From positions 2,666,001-2,730,000 of the forward strand of contig NC_089984.1 in assembly GCF_036417845.1 (NCBI RefSeq): DNA of 64,000 nucleotides, written 5' to 3'. This document shows positions 1 to 12,400 of this stretch, piece by piece (within the stretch, counting starts at the first letter, position 1; each line of letters begins with the position of its first letter). A program made the position numbers and the translations under genes. The notes beneath the pieces are model-generated. The model had not been told where the DNA came from. It saw only the letters and a program-made list of their open reading frames with translations, and made no database searches. The stretch is from Apteryx mantelli (Eukaryota > Chordata > Aves > Apterygiformes > Apterygidae).

Positions 1-367
1 TCAGGCCAAAATTCAGAAGATGGGGAACAAGCAGATTCCGGGAAGCTGGCCCCCAGTTGCCTGAAGCCATATGCCCTACATGGGTCTCTTGTCAGTTCAC
101 TTTCCGATGGTTTTCATGCTTCTGTGGTCTTATTCTAAGAGACCAAATCTTCTTTTCAACCCTTGTACCTGTGCAATGAATTTTGTTTTTGTCCGGGTTG
201 TTTTCTTTTTTCTCATGCTTTTAATTTGCAAAGTCACCTACCTTATTCAACTATGGTTATATTTGAGCTGTGCTGTTTTTTCTGTGGGGTGTTGGCAAGA
301 ATGGAAGATGGTGTTCTTGACTATTAATTGTTGCATTGCAGGTGTAATATTGTTTTCTTTTCTGTAG
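1..367 (+). other. CHUK: CHUK intron, 3' portion
   Basis: Intronic sequence before the first coding exon in the window. It ends in a T-rich tract and a CAG-type acceptor (TTTTCTGTAG). No exon is recognisable here; the exon before residue 106 must lie left of the window. Confidence 0.7.
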
Positions 368-437
368 TTGCTGAACAAACCCGAAAACTGCTGTGGGCTT
401 AAGGAAAGTCAGATTCTTTCTCTACTTAGTGACATTG
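368..437 (+). CDS. CHUK: CHUK window exon 1 (kinase N-lobe/hinge side)
   Basis: Encodes [20 protein letters not shown] and on to SDI, then the first base of a Gly codon. The acceptor is TTTTCTGTAG and the donor is GTATGT. It is phase 0 at its start and phase 1 at its end. The residues are nearly identical to the known IKK-alpha segment after the hinge. Confidence 0.94.
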
Positions 438-3400
438 GTATGTAGTCTGTTGCCTTTCCTGTTGTTATGTTTATTATGTGTAATTGCATTTTTCTGTTTC
501 AACTGGACTAGCAAAAACAGGCTGCTAAAACAAATCAAGTTTCTGTTCCAGAGGAAGGACTTTGTGTCCCTGCTGATCATAAAGACAAGAAACTTTCACT
601 ACTGACCTGTCTGTGGAATGTGATTTGAAAAGCTATGTATTGAGCGGTTGTTGGTAACTCTATGACATTAAGGTCACAGTTTGCTAGTTCAAAACCTGCT
701 TCTGTTAATGGCTCTGGAGATGCCAAACTGCATGTCAGCTGAAGGAATGTAACTTTTGCAAGCCTAAAAACAAGAACCAACATGAGAAATGCCAAAGTTG
801 CTGTGTGTCTTCTTTATGTAGGGTTTGCTAGCGGGAGGGAAGTTTTGTTTGTTCCGGATGACAGGGCTGAGGAGATGATAAACTGGATTGCGGTTGAGAG
901 CAGGACGGGTAAGAGTGTAGCAGAAGGAGAAGGGAACAGTACAGGCCAACCATGCTGTGGCCAGTCCAGAAATCTTCTGGCTAATGATCTGCTTTCAGCT
1001 AAGGGTCAATTAGTTGGGTTATCTCAAATAAGCATGCCTAAACATTGAGAATCTTCTCCTTTTGGAAGACCAATTACATGGGGCTATATTAGGAACAGTG
1101 TGGCTAGCACAGTGAAGAAGTTTATTGTCTCCTTTACTCAGTGCTGGGGAGGCCACATCTGGGTATAGTACCCACATTTGACTAAAGAAGGATGTGGAGA
1201 TCCTGGTGAGGCCCCACAGAGGCTGCCAAGCTGTTCGGGGCCTGGAACACATGACTCACAAGGGGATGGGATGGAGCTGGACTTCTTGGGTCTGGTCAAG
1301 GGGAGGCTGAGCTAGGATCTGAGAGCAGACTGTGACGGTGGGAAGGGTGAGTAAAAGCTGATGATCAGGGCCAAACTTTACTTGGTATTGGTGGGCAACA
1401 TAACAAGGGACAATGGTCACAAGTTGCACCCTGTGATGTTTGGATTGGACATGGGGAAGGATGGTGCAGCCCTGAGACAGGTCAACAAAGAGATGGAGGA
1501 TTTCCATCCTTGGTGGAGGGTTTCAGGACTGAAAGCCATAGTCACCCTGACCTGGTGTTGTTGACCTGTCCTTCTGTGAGCAGGAGGTTGGAGGAGAGAC
1601 CTCTGGATGTCCCTTCCCGCCAACACTGCTGTGGTGCTGTGAATCAACTGTGTATGGTCCTAGGAAAGGTTTCAAGGCAGTGCTTAGGGAGGCAGAGTGA
1701 TGAAAAGATGACAGTTATCCAGTGATTGACTTGATCTGCATTGTAGAAAGTGTCCAATATCATGTGGATTTCAGGTTCTGCTAACTGGAAAGAGAGTAGG
1801 CAGCAAGTCAGTACAGGGTGGGAGTAGCCCAAGGAGACAGCACTGCTGTTAGAGAACAATTTTCTTTGATAAATTCTGGGCACCTGCTCAAAATATCTTT
1901 CCTAAGGCAGTGGTAATCTATCAAGGTCAGTCTGTGATGCAAACTTGATGGTTTCTAGACGTGCTTCATCAAATCTTTATCACATTTTGCGGACTGTTGA
2001 GCTTTAGCTTGCTTGATGCCAAATTCTTGGCTGCTGAGAGCACTGTAAGGAGATGAATATCTCCAGTGTGGCAGTCACATCGCATCTGGATAGCCTCTGT
2101 CAGTGTGTGCCACTGCTTAACAAGTAGCGACTTGCTGCCTTACTTTGAAGAAGAGGTATGAGAGAGTCTCCTCAGACTGGCCTTCCTGTCTATCAGGAAA
2201 AGTGCCCAGCTTCTTGGACACCCTGGGGCGGACACATCATCTGATTCGGGCTGAAGCCTGCAGATGAGTTCCCTTGGTTTCTGTAGCAAGTGGGCTTTCC
2301 AGGAGAGCTGCTCAGGAGAGCTCCTCATCTTTTTAATTCTGTTGCAGTTAACCAGTCTCTACTTGTAGGAAAGGACCCCTATTTTTAGGATGAAGAAGTG
2401 TTTGGGTGAAGAAGCTGGCCTGAGCTTTTAGGCAGGACTCTTAAGGGGTGCTTTTCTGTGTCTCAAAAGATGGAGGAGAAGAGAGAGGATTGTCTTCTCC
2501 CTAATGATTTTTTTCTGAAGCAGAAGGAGGGTACTTTGTCTGGAGAGCAAAGGATGTAATGGTTTAGTGCAGGGTCTCTTCTGGGTAGTGACAGGCCCTT
2601 AAAAGGGCAGGGAGACATGAATTCCCAGAGAAAAATGAACCTGATGTTTGTTTTCTGTAAGGCCATTTGCCAGCCTTGTGTTACTGCCATGACCTCCCCA
2701 GGGTGCTTGTTTGACATGGTGGTCAGTGACAGGTCATCTGGAGTTTCATTCCTGCCAAAATCCTACATATGAGCTAGCATATCCTGATACGTGTTTGTAA
2801 CTTCTTCAAGGCTTCATCAGCCTCCAACTCTTGGCAATTTAAAGCTGGCCCTGATCAGCCATTTTTAAGTGGCACACGTGATGCCGCTTGAAAAGTCGCT
2901 AGCAATAATCCAGCTCAAAAATGTTCAATGTGCACATCAGGTTTGAGAACTCAAAGACCTTTCCATGTTCACAGACTATTTAATAGCAGCTTCTCTCCTT
3001 TCAGTGCTCAGAGGACTTGCAGTTAAGTTACCCAAATCAGGTGCAACTTCTTCATTCCTTTATCACTGTTCCCCTTCCACATGCAGACAGAGTGTTTGAA
3101 TTGCAGAAAAAGCACATTAGTTGAATATTTCTCTTAAAATAATCCCATAATGAATTTACAGTCATGGTTAGTTAGCATTAGGCTTCTAGATTAACATGTT
3201 GTGCAGACTGAATATTTTTTTTGTGTAGGAAAATTTAAGATACCCCATGATGTAGGTAGGAAAAGTAATGGGATTTACAATATCTGGCTTGGCCCTTACA
3301 TGGAGCCTTTTCTTTTCTTTCCACTTGCACATCTCCAAGACTAAAAAATCATGACTTCATGAAGAAAGTCTCCATTTTAAGGAAGTCTTTTTTGCTGTTT

Positions 3401-6400
3401 TGTTGGTGGCCTTGTCCTGTGACAGACACTAACTTGATAATCTTTTATGTGGCAGTCAGCACCATTATTTGGATGGGCTAGCCGTGTTCCCCACCACCAC
3501 CACCACCATCACCACCACCTTCAGGCAGAATTTCTCTCCAGTTCTTTTTTTGATAGTAGCTCCACAGTCGCATCAAGGCAATTTAAGCATGGGCTGCTGC
3601 CACAAGGCACAGTGCTTCCCCTTCCATTTTCTTGGGTGCATGCTCCCATTCGCTCCCTTATTCCAGCACTCCCATAACCATGTCAGGAGCTGGATCTGGA
3701 AACCAGCCTGGATAAAACTTGATCTTCTTTCCTGAGTAGTTTTCAGCTGGATCACTTCCAGGACAATGCAGTCTTGTAAGTGTGTTGCCATGCAAAGTGC
3801 AGCTGGGAAAGGGGGGTTGGGAACCAGTGTTCCTTCTGGGGATAGCTCCCACCCAGCCTGCTTAAAGCAATCATGGTATTGCGCCTTTAACATTCAGAGT
3901 AACAGAAGTGATGCTACTCTGAGCACACCAGTCCCTTGCCATGAGAGGGAAATCCTTGAGCCCAGGTTCAGTGCTGCTAATACTGATCTGGGTGTTGCCA
4001 ATGGCACTTTGGGCAGTTGCTGCATTTAGCATTAACCAGATGCTGCCCAAGAAGGAGGCTTGTAATATGGGGCAGCCTTATTTAATCGGTTTTGAGCTCC
4101 AACCATACTGCTGTCTCATCACAGCTGGATGTTCCCTTCCCTGGTAACATGGTTCCTCCTGCATTGCTTTGACAACTGTGAAAGTTTACTAGAAGCTTTG
4201 TAAGCCACTATTTGGCAGTAGTTTTAGATCAAAATAAAACCTGATGTGTTTTCATTTCCTTAATTAATTTCAGTGATTTCTTTCAAATACATCTTGCATA
4301 GTGCGCTCACAAATATAAATAGATCTTCCTGTTACTTTGTGTTAATTTACTGAGCTCTAAGAACACAGGACACGCAGAGCTGTATCAGGCTGTCTACACA
4401 TTTTGGAGGTCTGTTCTGCTTGTCTGCATGTTGTGGTTCATTTTGTAACTGTAAAGTTTGAGAAGAATTCAGCTCCCTTTTCTCTTGCCTTTAAGGCAAG
4501 GCGTTTGGCCTGCGGTTATGCCGCAAGGTTTGAATTCCTTAGCAACCCCAGCTTCTGCGGAGCAGAGGAACAGAGCTAGTTTAGTCCCGTAGCTATATGC
4601 TTATGACAGTTCTACTCTTTTAAGTCATTAATATATTTAATGCTATTTTTTAGGGAAGATTTATTGCTGAATTCAACCCTGAAATCAGGGATATTAGACT
4701 TTTATTGGATTTGTTTTAACCAGTGCTCTTTTTTTTCTTAAATCAAATACTTGCCTTTCAGGGTCTGGTATCCAGTATTTGCATGAAAACAGAATTATAC
4801 ACAGAGACTTAAAGCCTGAAAATATTGTTCTTCAGGATGAAGGTGGGAAGGTAAGTCAAATGGCCTCTGTCACTGGTGTTCCAGCTGTCATTTCTGGAAG
4901 TTGCCAGTAGTTTTCTCTTGCCTGAGAGAAGTAGAAGAGAGTGAGTGAGTGGTTTATGGCATTGAATTAGGCTGAGATTACAACCATGAATTTATTAAAA
5001 GTTCACATCTTCTTGAAACAACAAATCCTATTTTGCTTATTCTTAAAATCTTATCATTAAAAACAACCAACTTTTGTTTCCATTCAGGAGCCCTGCCTGC
5101 AACAGAATAGGAATGATATGAAATTGTAGCGTAGGGTATCTCTGTGTTTGTGACTTTATGAGGGTTGAATGTAAAACTGAGCTTGTCTGTGTAGTGATGG
5201 ATTTCTAAAAAATGGAAAGGTCATTATTGTTTTTCTGTTTAAACAAATAACTTTAAATTCCAAGATAAAAAGCTTGATGCTGCATTCAACCAAGCAGAAT
5301 CCATTCACTTTTGGGCCATAATGGACTGTAACTGGCAAGTTACTTTAAATAAAGTTGAGTCTAAGTAGAGACAGGTGAACAAGGCCGGCTTACATAGCAG
5401 AACAGCAAACATCAACACCATGGCACATTTCAAAGCTTCGCCACGGATTTTTTCCATTCTGGTTTTCCTCTTTTTGAGTGTATGTTCTGGATGTCACTGC
5501 ACAGCCTTTTTTTGTTGTTTGTTCTGAATTTGCTCTTCTGATGAACTGCTTACAGATTGTCCACAAAATAATAGACCTGGGATATGCCAAAGATCTGGAT
5601 CAAGGAAGTTTATGCACGTCATTTGTTGGAACATTACAATATTTGGTAAGTTGGTTTTTTTTTTTTTTTTTTTGCATGTGTACAATTGATTTGGTATTAT
5701 CACATTTTATAGAATCACAGAAGTGTGTGTCAGAAGGAACCTTCAGAGGTCCTTTGTCCAGCCTCCTGCTCACAGCAGGAGTCACCAGCACTAGGTCAGG
5801 GTAGCCCTGGCTTGGCCCAGTTGAGCCCTGAAACCCCTGGGATGGAGATCTCCCACCTCTCTGGTGACCTGTCCCAGGGCTGCTCCCCATCCAGGGGAAG
5901 AAGTATTTCCTCATTCCAACCTGAACCCCCTGGGCTGTGATCTGTGGCTGTTGCCCCTTGTTATATTGCTTGTCGCTTCCAAGGAGGGTTTGTCCCTGTC
6001 TGTCCCCTTTGTCCCTGTCCGTCCTGCAGCCAGGAGCTGCTTGCACACCCCCCTGGCCTCCCCGTGAGCAGACTCACAAGCCCAGCTCCCTCCCATCTCC
6101 TTGTGGGTCAGGTGCTCCAGGCTCTGACCAATTTGGTACCCTGCATGGGGTCTTGTGAGGGTGTCCACATCCCTCCAGAGCTAGGGGTCCACACACAGAC
6201 ACAGCGTTGTCTCTCCAAAAGTGAGAGAGTTTAGATTATCTGAAATACCACGTTCAAAATGTCTTTTTATGGTACTTTTTAGGCTCCAGAACTCTTTGAG
6301 AATAAATCCTACTCTGTTACTGTTGATTACTGGAGCTTTGGAACAATGGTGTTTGAATGCATTGCAGGATTTAGACCCTTCTTGCATAATCTACAGCCTT

Positions 6401-9400
6401 TTACCTGGTAAGATGTTTATTCCGCGAGAGATGATGCCAAGCAGTAGAACTGACAGTTACTGTGTGTCGTGAGGTGACAGTGTGAACCAGAATGATTAAA
6501 TGTATTATGAAGTGTTGGGGCTGTTGGTCTGTAAGTTCTGCAGAGGCCCTTGACACCTCGATGGTATCATTAATGCTTTGATTGGCTACTTAAACATTTT
6601 GTATTATGCACTTATTACACTGTGTGATAGTACCTGGTCATAGTGATCCCTTCAGGAGGGAAATCTGAGCCAAAAAATGGAATTATAAACCAATCTGTTA
6701 AATGATAATGTGTTGAAGCAGCAGTGTCAGAAAAATGTCATGTATGGGAAGGAGACAAACCGTCTTTTGTTCACCTAGGCGATGAGGTTATTCATTATTA
6801 GCAATAAGTAACGCACAGAAAGGCAGACCCTGTCTTGTGTAGTAAGAACACAGGATGCAAAAAACATTGGAGGCATGGGGTTGTATGATTTTAGATGCTA
6901 ACTGATTTATTAAATCCACTGGTAAAGAGCCTTTTAGAGGGGTGTTTTTGAAGGGTCTGGAAGAAGAGGTGCTGAGCAGAGTGGAAGAATAGCCCATACC
7001 TAGGGATAGGCAGGGTGGTGTTAGAAAGTTTGCTATTTAAATTCCTCCTGGTGCCATTGCTTGTTTCAAAGGCTAGTTTTGAAGGAAATGTGTTTGTAAA
7101 GAATTTTTATGAAGTGATAACTGAAAGACTTTTACCTGCATGTGGAGGTTTCTCACTGCGCTTTGAGGGCCAGAACAAAGGGCAGAAATATTTATTTCTG
7201 TATTTCCACTTTATTTCTTACCTTGCAATATTAGGAGTGTATAAGCTTTGTTTTCATAAGGATGATTCTGCAGCAGAACAAATGTAAAAATGGCTTCTCT
7301 GTGAGCTTTGAAATAATAACTGTAGGTAGCTAGGTAGCTAAAGTAAATTATTAAGTTTTTATGAGAGTATTAGTTTAAAAAATTAATATGTTTTAACAAA
7401 AAATAATTTTAACCAGTATGTAGCAATACTTTCCCCTTTTAGCGGCTAACTCTTGAGATTTTATTATTTTAATAATTCAACATTTATCTCATTTTTTCCA
7501 GCATATGGAGAACTTGATTTCCTAATGTAAATAGTAGAAAACTAATGAATAAATGAGATAGAAACAACTCTTCCAAGCATCTGTATCCATTAAAAAGGAA
7601 GAAAACAGTGTGGGCCACATGCATGTAGCTTCAGTTCATTTTGGGGTGACTGGGGAAGAGATCAGGCTGGCAACCCACAGGCCTATGAAATGTTCAGCTG
7701 GTTTACAAGTGACTGATGATTGCAGCACAGATTGTGCTTATCTGGGACTTGTACTGGAAAATCGTGTTTCTCTGGCAGCAGCTGAACTCTAGGCAAGGTC
7801 CCAACCAGTGCTGAAGTGAGCTAGGGTGAGGAAACTGAGGCAGAGTTTGATGGGGATGCTTTTCCTAGTATTGAATCCAATAAAATGCTGTATTTTTAAC
7901 ACCTCTGTATTTTATGTTTCTCTTAGGTCAAGGTAAGTGCGGTAGTTTTACCAGATGACTGGTGCAAATCCAAATCTTACCTGTCTCGTGAATGTGTGGT
8001 ACTGCAAGGTGTCCAGTGTGGTCGGTGAATTGTTGCATTTTGATCCTTTTGTTTGCCACTGCCTGGATCTGCTTTCAGGCAGAGGCGAAAGCATTTCCAG
8101 AGCATTTCCCCTCTCCCACTTGGAGATAGTTGTTCCAAGTGGACTGTTCAAAAATGGCTTTTTTATTGTGAAAAACAGAGTTTGTTTTCTGAAACTGCTG
8201 GAATGTGGCACTTTTTGCTAATGCCAACTTCAATTGGCCCTTTACAGAAGTAGAATTTTCAAGATATCCATGGATAATTATATTTTTTAGGCATGAAAAA
8301 ATTAAGAAGAAGGATCCGAAGCACATCTTTGCTTCCGAAGAGATGAATGGGGAGGTTCGATTTAGTACCCATTTGCCGCAGCCTCACAGCCTCTGTGGGT
8401 AAGTGTGTCCTTGTGGTTGCGTGTGTTAATTTCTGACCTGTCTTCTAAACTGAGGGGTTCTTCTTCTCTCTTATAAAGACTGTCTCAAGCTCCAGGCAAG
8501 CTATTGTTCATTATTAAGGAATACGCTGTAGCCAGATGTCTCTCTGATATTATGGGCTCTCCAGCTACAGCAGTAGTGTCCATGGGGTGACAGCAGTTCA
8601 CCTTATAGTTTGTGAGATGATAGCTGTTGCACCTTGCAGTGTGAATTCGATCACTGCTTTCCACCCATTATAACAAGGACACTGAGTAATATCTACCTGA
8701 TACTTGATGACATAGAATCTCATAAGCCAAGTTTTAGATGCTTCTAATGTAACTTTGGTAGCAGATGCTTGAATTAGGTGCTCCATGAAAGCTATATTTT
8801 TTATTATTTGGCTTGACAAACTGCAGCGAGTCCAGCAGAGGCCACAGAGGTGGTTGGAGCCTGGTGCCATAGAGCATATGAGGACAGGCCCAGGGAGCCG
8901 GGCTTATTCAGTTTGGAAAAGAGAAGGCAAAGGGGGATGTAACTGTGTCCTCCTCTATCTAGCGGGGTGTTACAGAGACAACGAAGTCAGACTCTTCTCA
9001 GAGGGGCATAGTGAAGGGACAAGAGGCCACAGCACACATTGCAACAAGGAAAATCCCAGTTTTCACATAGGAAAAAAATTTCCCCCTGCTAGTGGTATGT
9101 CTCTGGGACGGGACACCAGGCAGTGGGGGATCTCCATCCTTGGGGATTTCCCAGACTTGCCTGAACACAGCCCTGAGTAACCTGCTTTAGCTGCGATGTT
9201 GGCCCTGCTGTGAACCAGGATTGGACTAGAGGACCCCTGCAGGGGTACCTCTAACCTGGATTACTTGGTCTGCACCAAATGAGGAGTCAGATGTTGATTA
9301 TTTGCCACCTTTAGCACTTGCGTCTTTAGATGTGGCCAACAAATGTGGCACAATCCATTGGCACTGGCAGATTTCTAGGAAAAATACTGAAGTTGAGAAT

Positions 9401-12400
9401 GAAGTAAATGGCTATCTAGTGGTCTGAGCTTTCTGAACAGTATTTCAAGAGACTCTGAACAATAAACCAGATGCTTCTTGTGTGGATAAACATGGAGAAG
9501 AGCCTCCCGAGTAGTCTGAAGCCCAGAGATGGTTATTCTGCAGACACTGCTTTGAAAACTATTTGCTTTTCAGTGCATCACAGTTGTTTTTGAAAAAACA
9601 ATTTCCCCTCTTAATCTAATTTGAAATTAGTCAAGCTACTGTTCTATTAAGATATTTTTGACTCAGTGAATAGCAGTTATGAAGAGGGAGAAGTATGGTG
9701 AAAGGTAAATATATTGGATGGTCACGTGCTCCTGCTGAGGTCAACGAAGATTTTGTTGTTGGAGTGAGGATGTTCACTGCGTATGTGCTTTCCTCCCCTT
9801 CCATGCTTTTCCTGCTGCCAGGATATGCAACTTCAGCAAAATCACCGCTTTTCCCACATGCTCAGCCTATTTTGCATACGTATGATCTCTAACCCACGAA
9901 GTATCATAATTTCATTGCTTTTGTGAGAACCTAGTTTCTTAAGTGGACTTACCGTTGTAGAATATCTGTCTTCTCTTTCTTATGGCTCCTCTGGTTTAGT
10001 TTAATTGTAGAATCGATGGAAAACTGGTTGCAACTGATGCTTAATTGGGATCCACAACAGAGGGGTGGAGGTATAGAGCCTGAAACCAGTCGTCCAAAGT
10101 GTTTCCTGATAATGGATCATATCCTGAATTTGAAGGTAAGTGTAGGGTTGTTGCTTGGTTTAAAGGCTGACGGAAAGCATCTCTGAGGAAAGGAAGTGTG
10201 TTCAGTGGAGCAAAGCTATAATCCTGCCATCATCCAACTCCAGTATCATGAGGACTGTTTCTCTTGATACTGGTGAGTGGGTGAGTATACATACTGCATA
10301 CCTAGTATGTATCTGAAGGCAAAATATCACCAGCTATATTAATCTCTATAGCTTTACTCTTGAAGCAGAAGAATGACCATGTGTTAGTGTGTCACATCTC
10401 AGTAAGGACTCACCAAGTTCAAATAATGGTGTAATATTTACTAACAGTTTATTTGACCTCCATTACTGGTGGTGTGACCTCGAGGTTCATATATCAGGGC
10501 ACCATGTAGCTCTACCAGAGCAGAGATTTCATTCACTTGGCCCTTTCCCTTTGAGTAAATACTGGAGCTTTGCTGGAATGGGGCCAGCTCAGGGAAGCAT
10601 GTGTAGAAGCCACAGGATAATTTGGTCTGATCTGGAAAGATTCCAGAGGAATTACAGTACAGAAAATGTTACGCCAATAATTTGGACTGGTCAACATCTG
10701 TATATTGTGTGGTGGGTCCTACGATCTCTGCACAGACACATTAGAACTAGAGAAAGCCATGAGAGCAGTGAGAAGGCAAGTAGTGGTATGTAATGGCTTT
10801 TTTATAGGGGGATTAAAGGACTTTCCTTCTTGGGAGTAATACTGGCCAGTGTTAGAGACTACAAGGGATGAGATGGCCTTTGTGCTGGCTTGTCACCATT
10901 CTTTTGTGTAATTTAGCAGCAATATAGCTCATGAAAGCGATTTGTGGGTTTGGTTTTAGTTTCTTCGAGAGTAAGTTAAAAGTTACAGACCCAGGCCTGG
11001 AGTTGTATTATGTGGAACTTTATTCCTACACTTGATTACTGATGTCATTAAAGCTCAAGTGATGGTATCAGTCTAATTTACTAATTTCACTACATACTCC
11101 CTCCGAAAGAATATGTCATTGAGGCTTTGGTGTCCTTTCTCTTTGGTAGCCAGTGACTTGTAATCAATTTGTCCTGTTCTTTTTACAGATAGTACACATC
11201 CTAAATATGACCTCTGCAAAGATTGTTTCATTTCTCTTGAATCCTGAGGAAAGCCTTCATTCACTTCAGATTCGCATCGAGTTTGAAACTGGAATAAGTA
11301 CTGGAAATCAGGAACTGCTGTTGGAGACGGGAATTTGCCTGGACCCTCGGAAACCTGCTTCCCAATGCGTTATTGATGGCGTAGTAAGAATGATTCTGGT
11401 TTTCTCTGTTAGCGCAATGTCCTTTACTTTCTGAGGGAATTTAAAATCTTAGGGAAGATAAATTTTCTTGATCTCCTCCCAGTGGAGACAGTTTGTTCTG
11501 TAAGTAGAGTAAGTCACAAGATCTAGCATTATTTCCTTTATAGGGTAATGTAAATAAGTTCCTATGGTCAGACTCTGTCTCAATATTCAAATAAAGTAAC
11601 TTGCTAGCAGAGGGTCCTACATTTGTGGGATCTATCCAAATTAGTTTTTGTATGGTATCATATAAGGAGACTGTCTGCCAATAATAGTTAGTTCATATGA
11701 CTAGGATCCTCTGGGTTAGCAGGAGCTGTGTTTGGGATTTGTTCTGTTTATATTTTCTTGTCTTTCCTCACCAGAGAGGCTGGGATAGCTACATGGTGTA
11801 TTTGTTTGATAAAAGCAAAACCGTCTATGAAGGACCCTTTGCTTCTCGGAGCCTGTCTGACTGTGTAAATTACATTGGTAAGTGTGCTGTTGGACTCCTT
11901 GGACTTGAAAGCGCTGCCTCTCACTTAATATGAAATTAGATTAGCCTTACAAATCTCTGTGTGTATCTTGAACAGCAATCTTTAATTCAGGGATGACCAT
12001 TTAATAACCTGGAGCAGCCTAACAAAGTTAGTTAGTAGAACAACTTAACATTTCTTTAATGTTTTTGCCCTTATATTAAATTCTCTGCATTGAGGGGCAT
12101 CTGCCCCTCTGTTGTCTTTTTGGTCTGAGTTTGTTCACTACATACCAGAAATAGGAGTCTGCCTTGGCAGTCCTGATTTCATTTGCACAGCCTTTGTTCC
12201 GGTAAAGGGTCTTTTCCCTTTACATCCACAGAGTGTTGCAGTGACATGCCAGGAGTTGTTTGCAGAACTTGAGTGATACCCCGCAAAGGCATTTTACGGT
12301 GGTACCCAAGATCAAGGACCTTCTTATCGCTTTAGCATCTGTAACAGCTGTGCACATATCCCTTCTCCCCCTCCTTTTTTCCCCATGCACAGATATAAAT

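Larger units (their letters stand above)
438..4761 (+). other. CHUK: CHUK intron, 4.3 kb
   Basis: Contains one plus-strand CR1 fragment (about 1095-1660) and a short CAC-repeat tract (3491-3519). The remainder has many stops on both strands and no splice-flanked conserved reading frame; I recognise nothing else in it. Confidence 0.7.

Noticed and set aside
3447-3677. Open frame with a His run
   Set aside because: It is a (CAC)n microsatellite in an intron; no conservation or splice support.
10389-10793. 134-codon open frame in a CHUK intron
   Set aside because: No recognisable motif and no flanking splice sites that keep frame with CHUK; probably chance or an old repeat.
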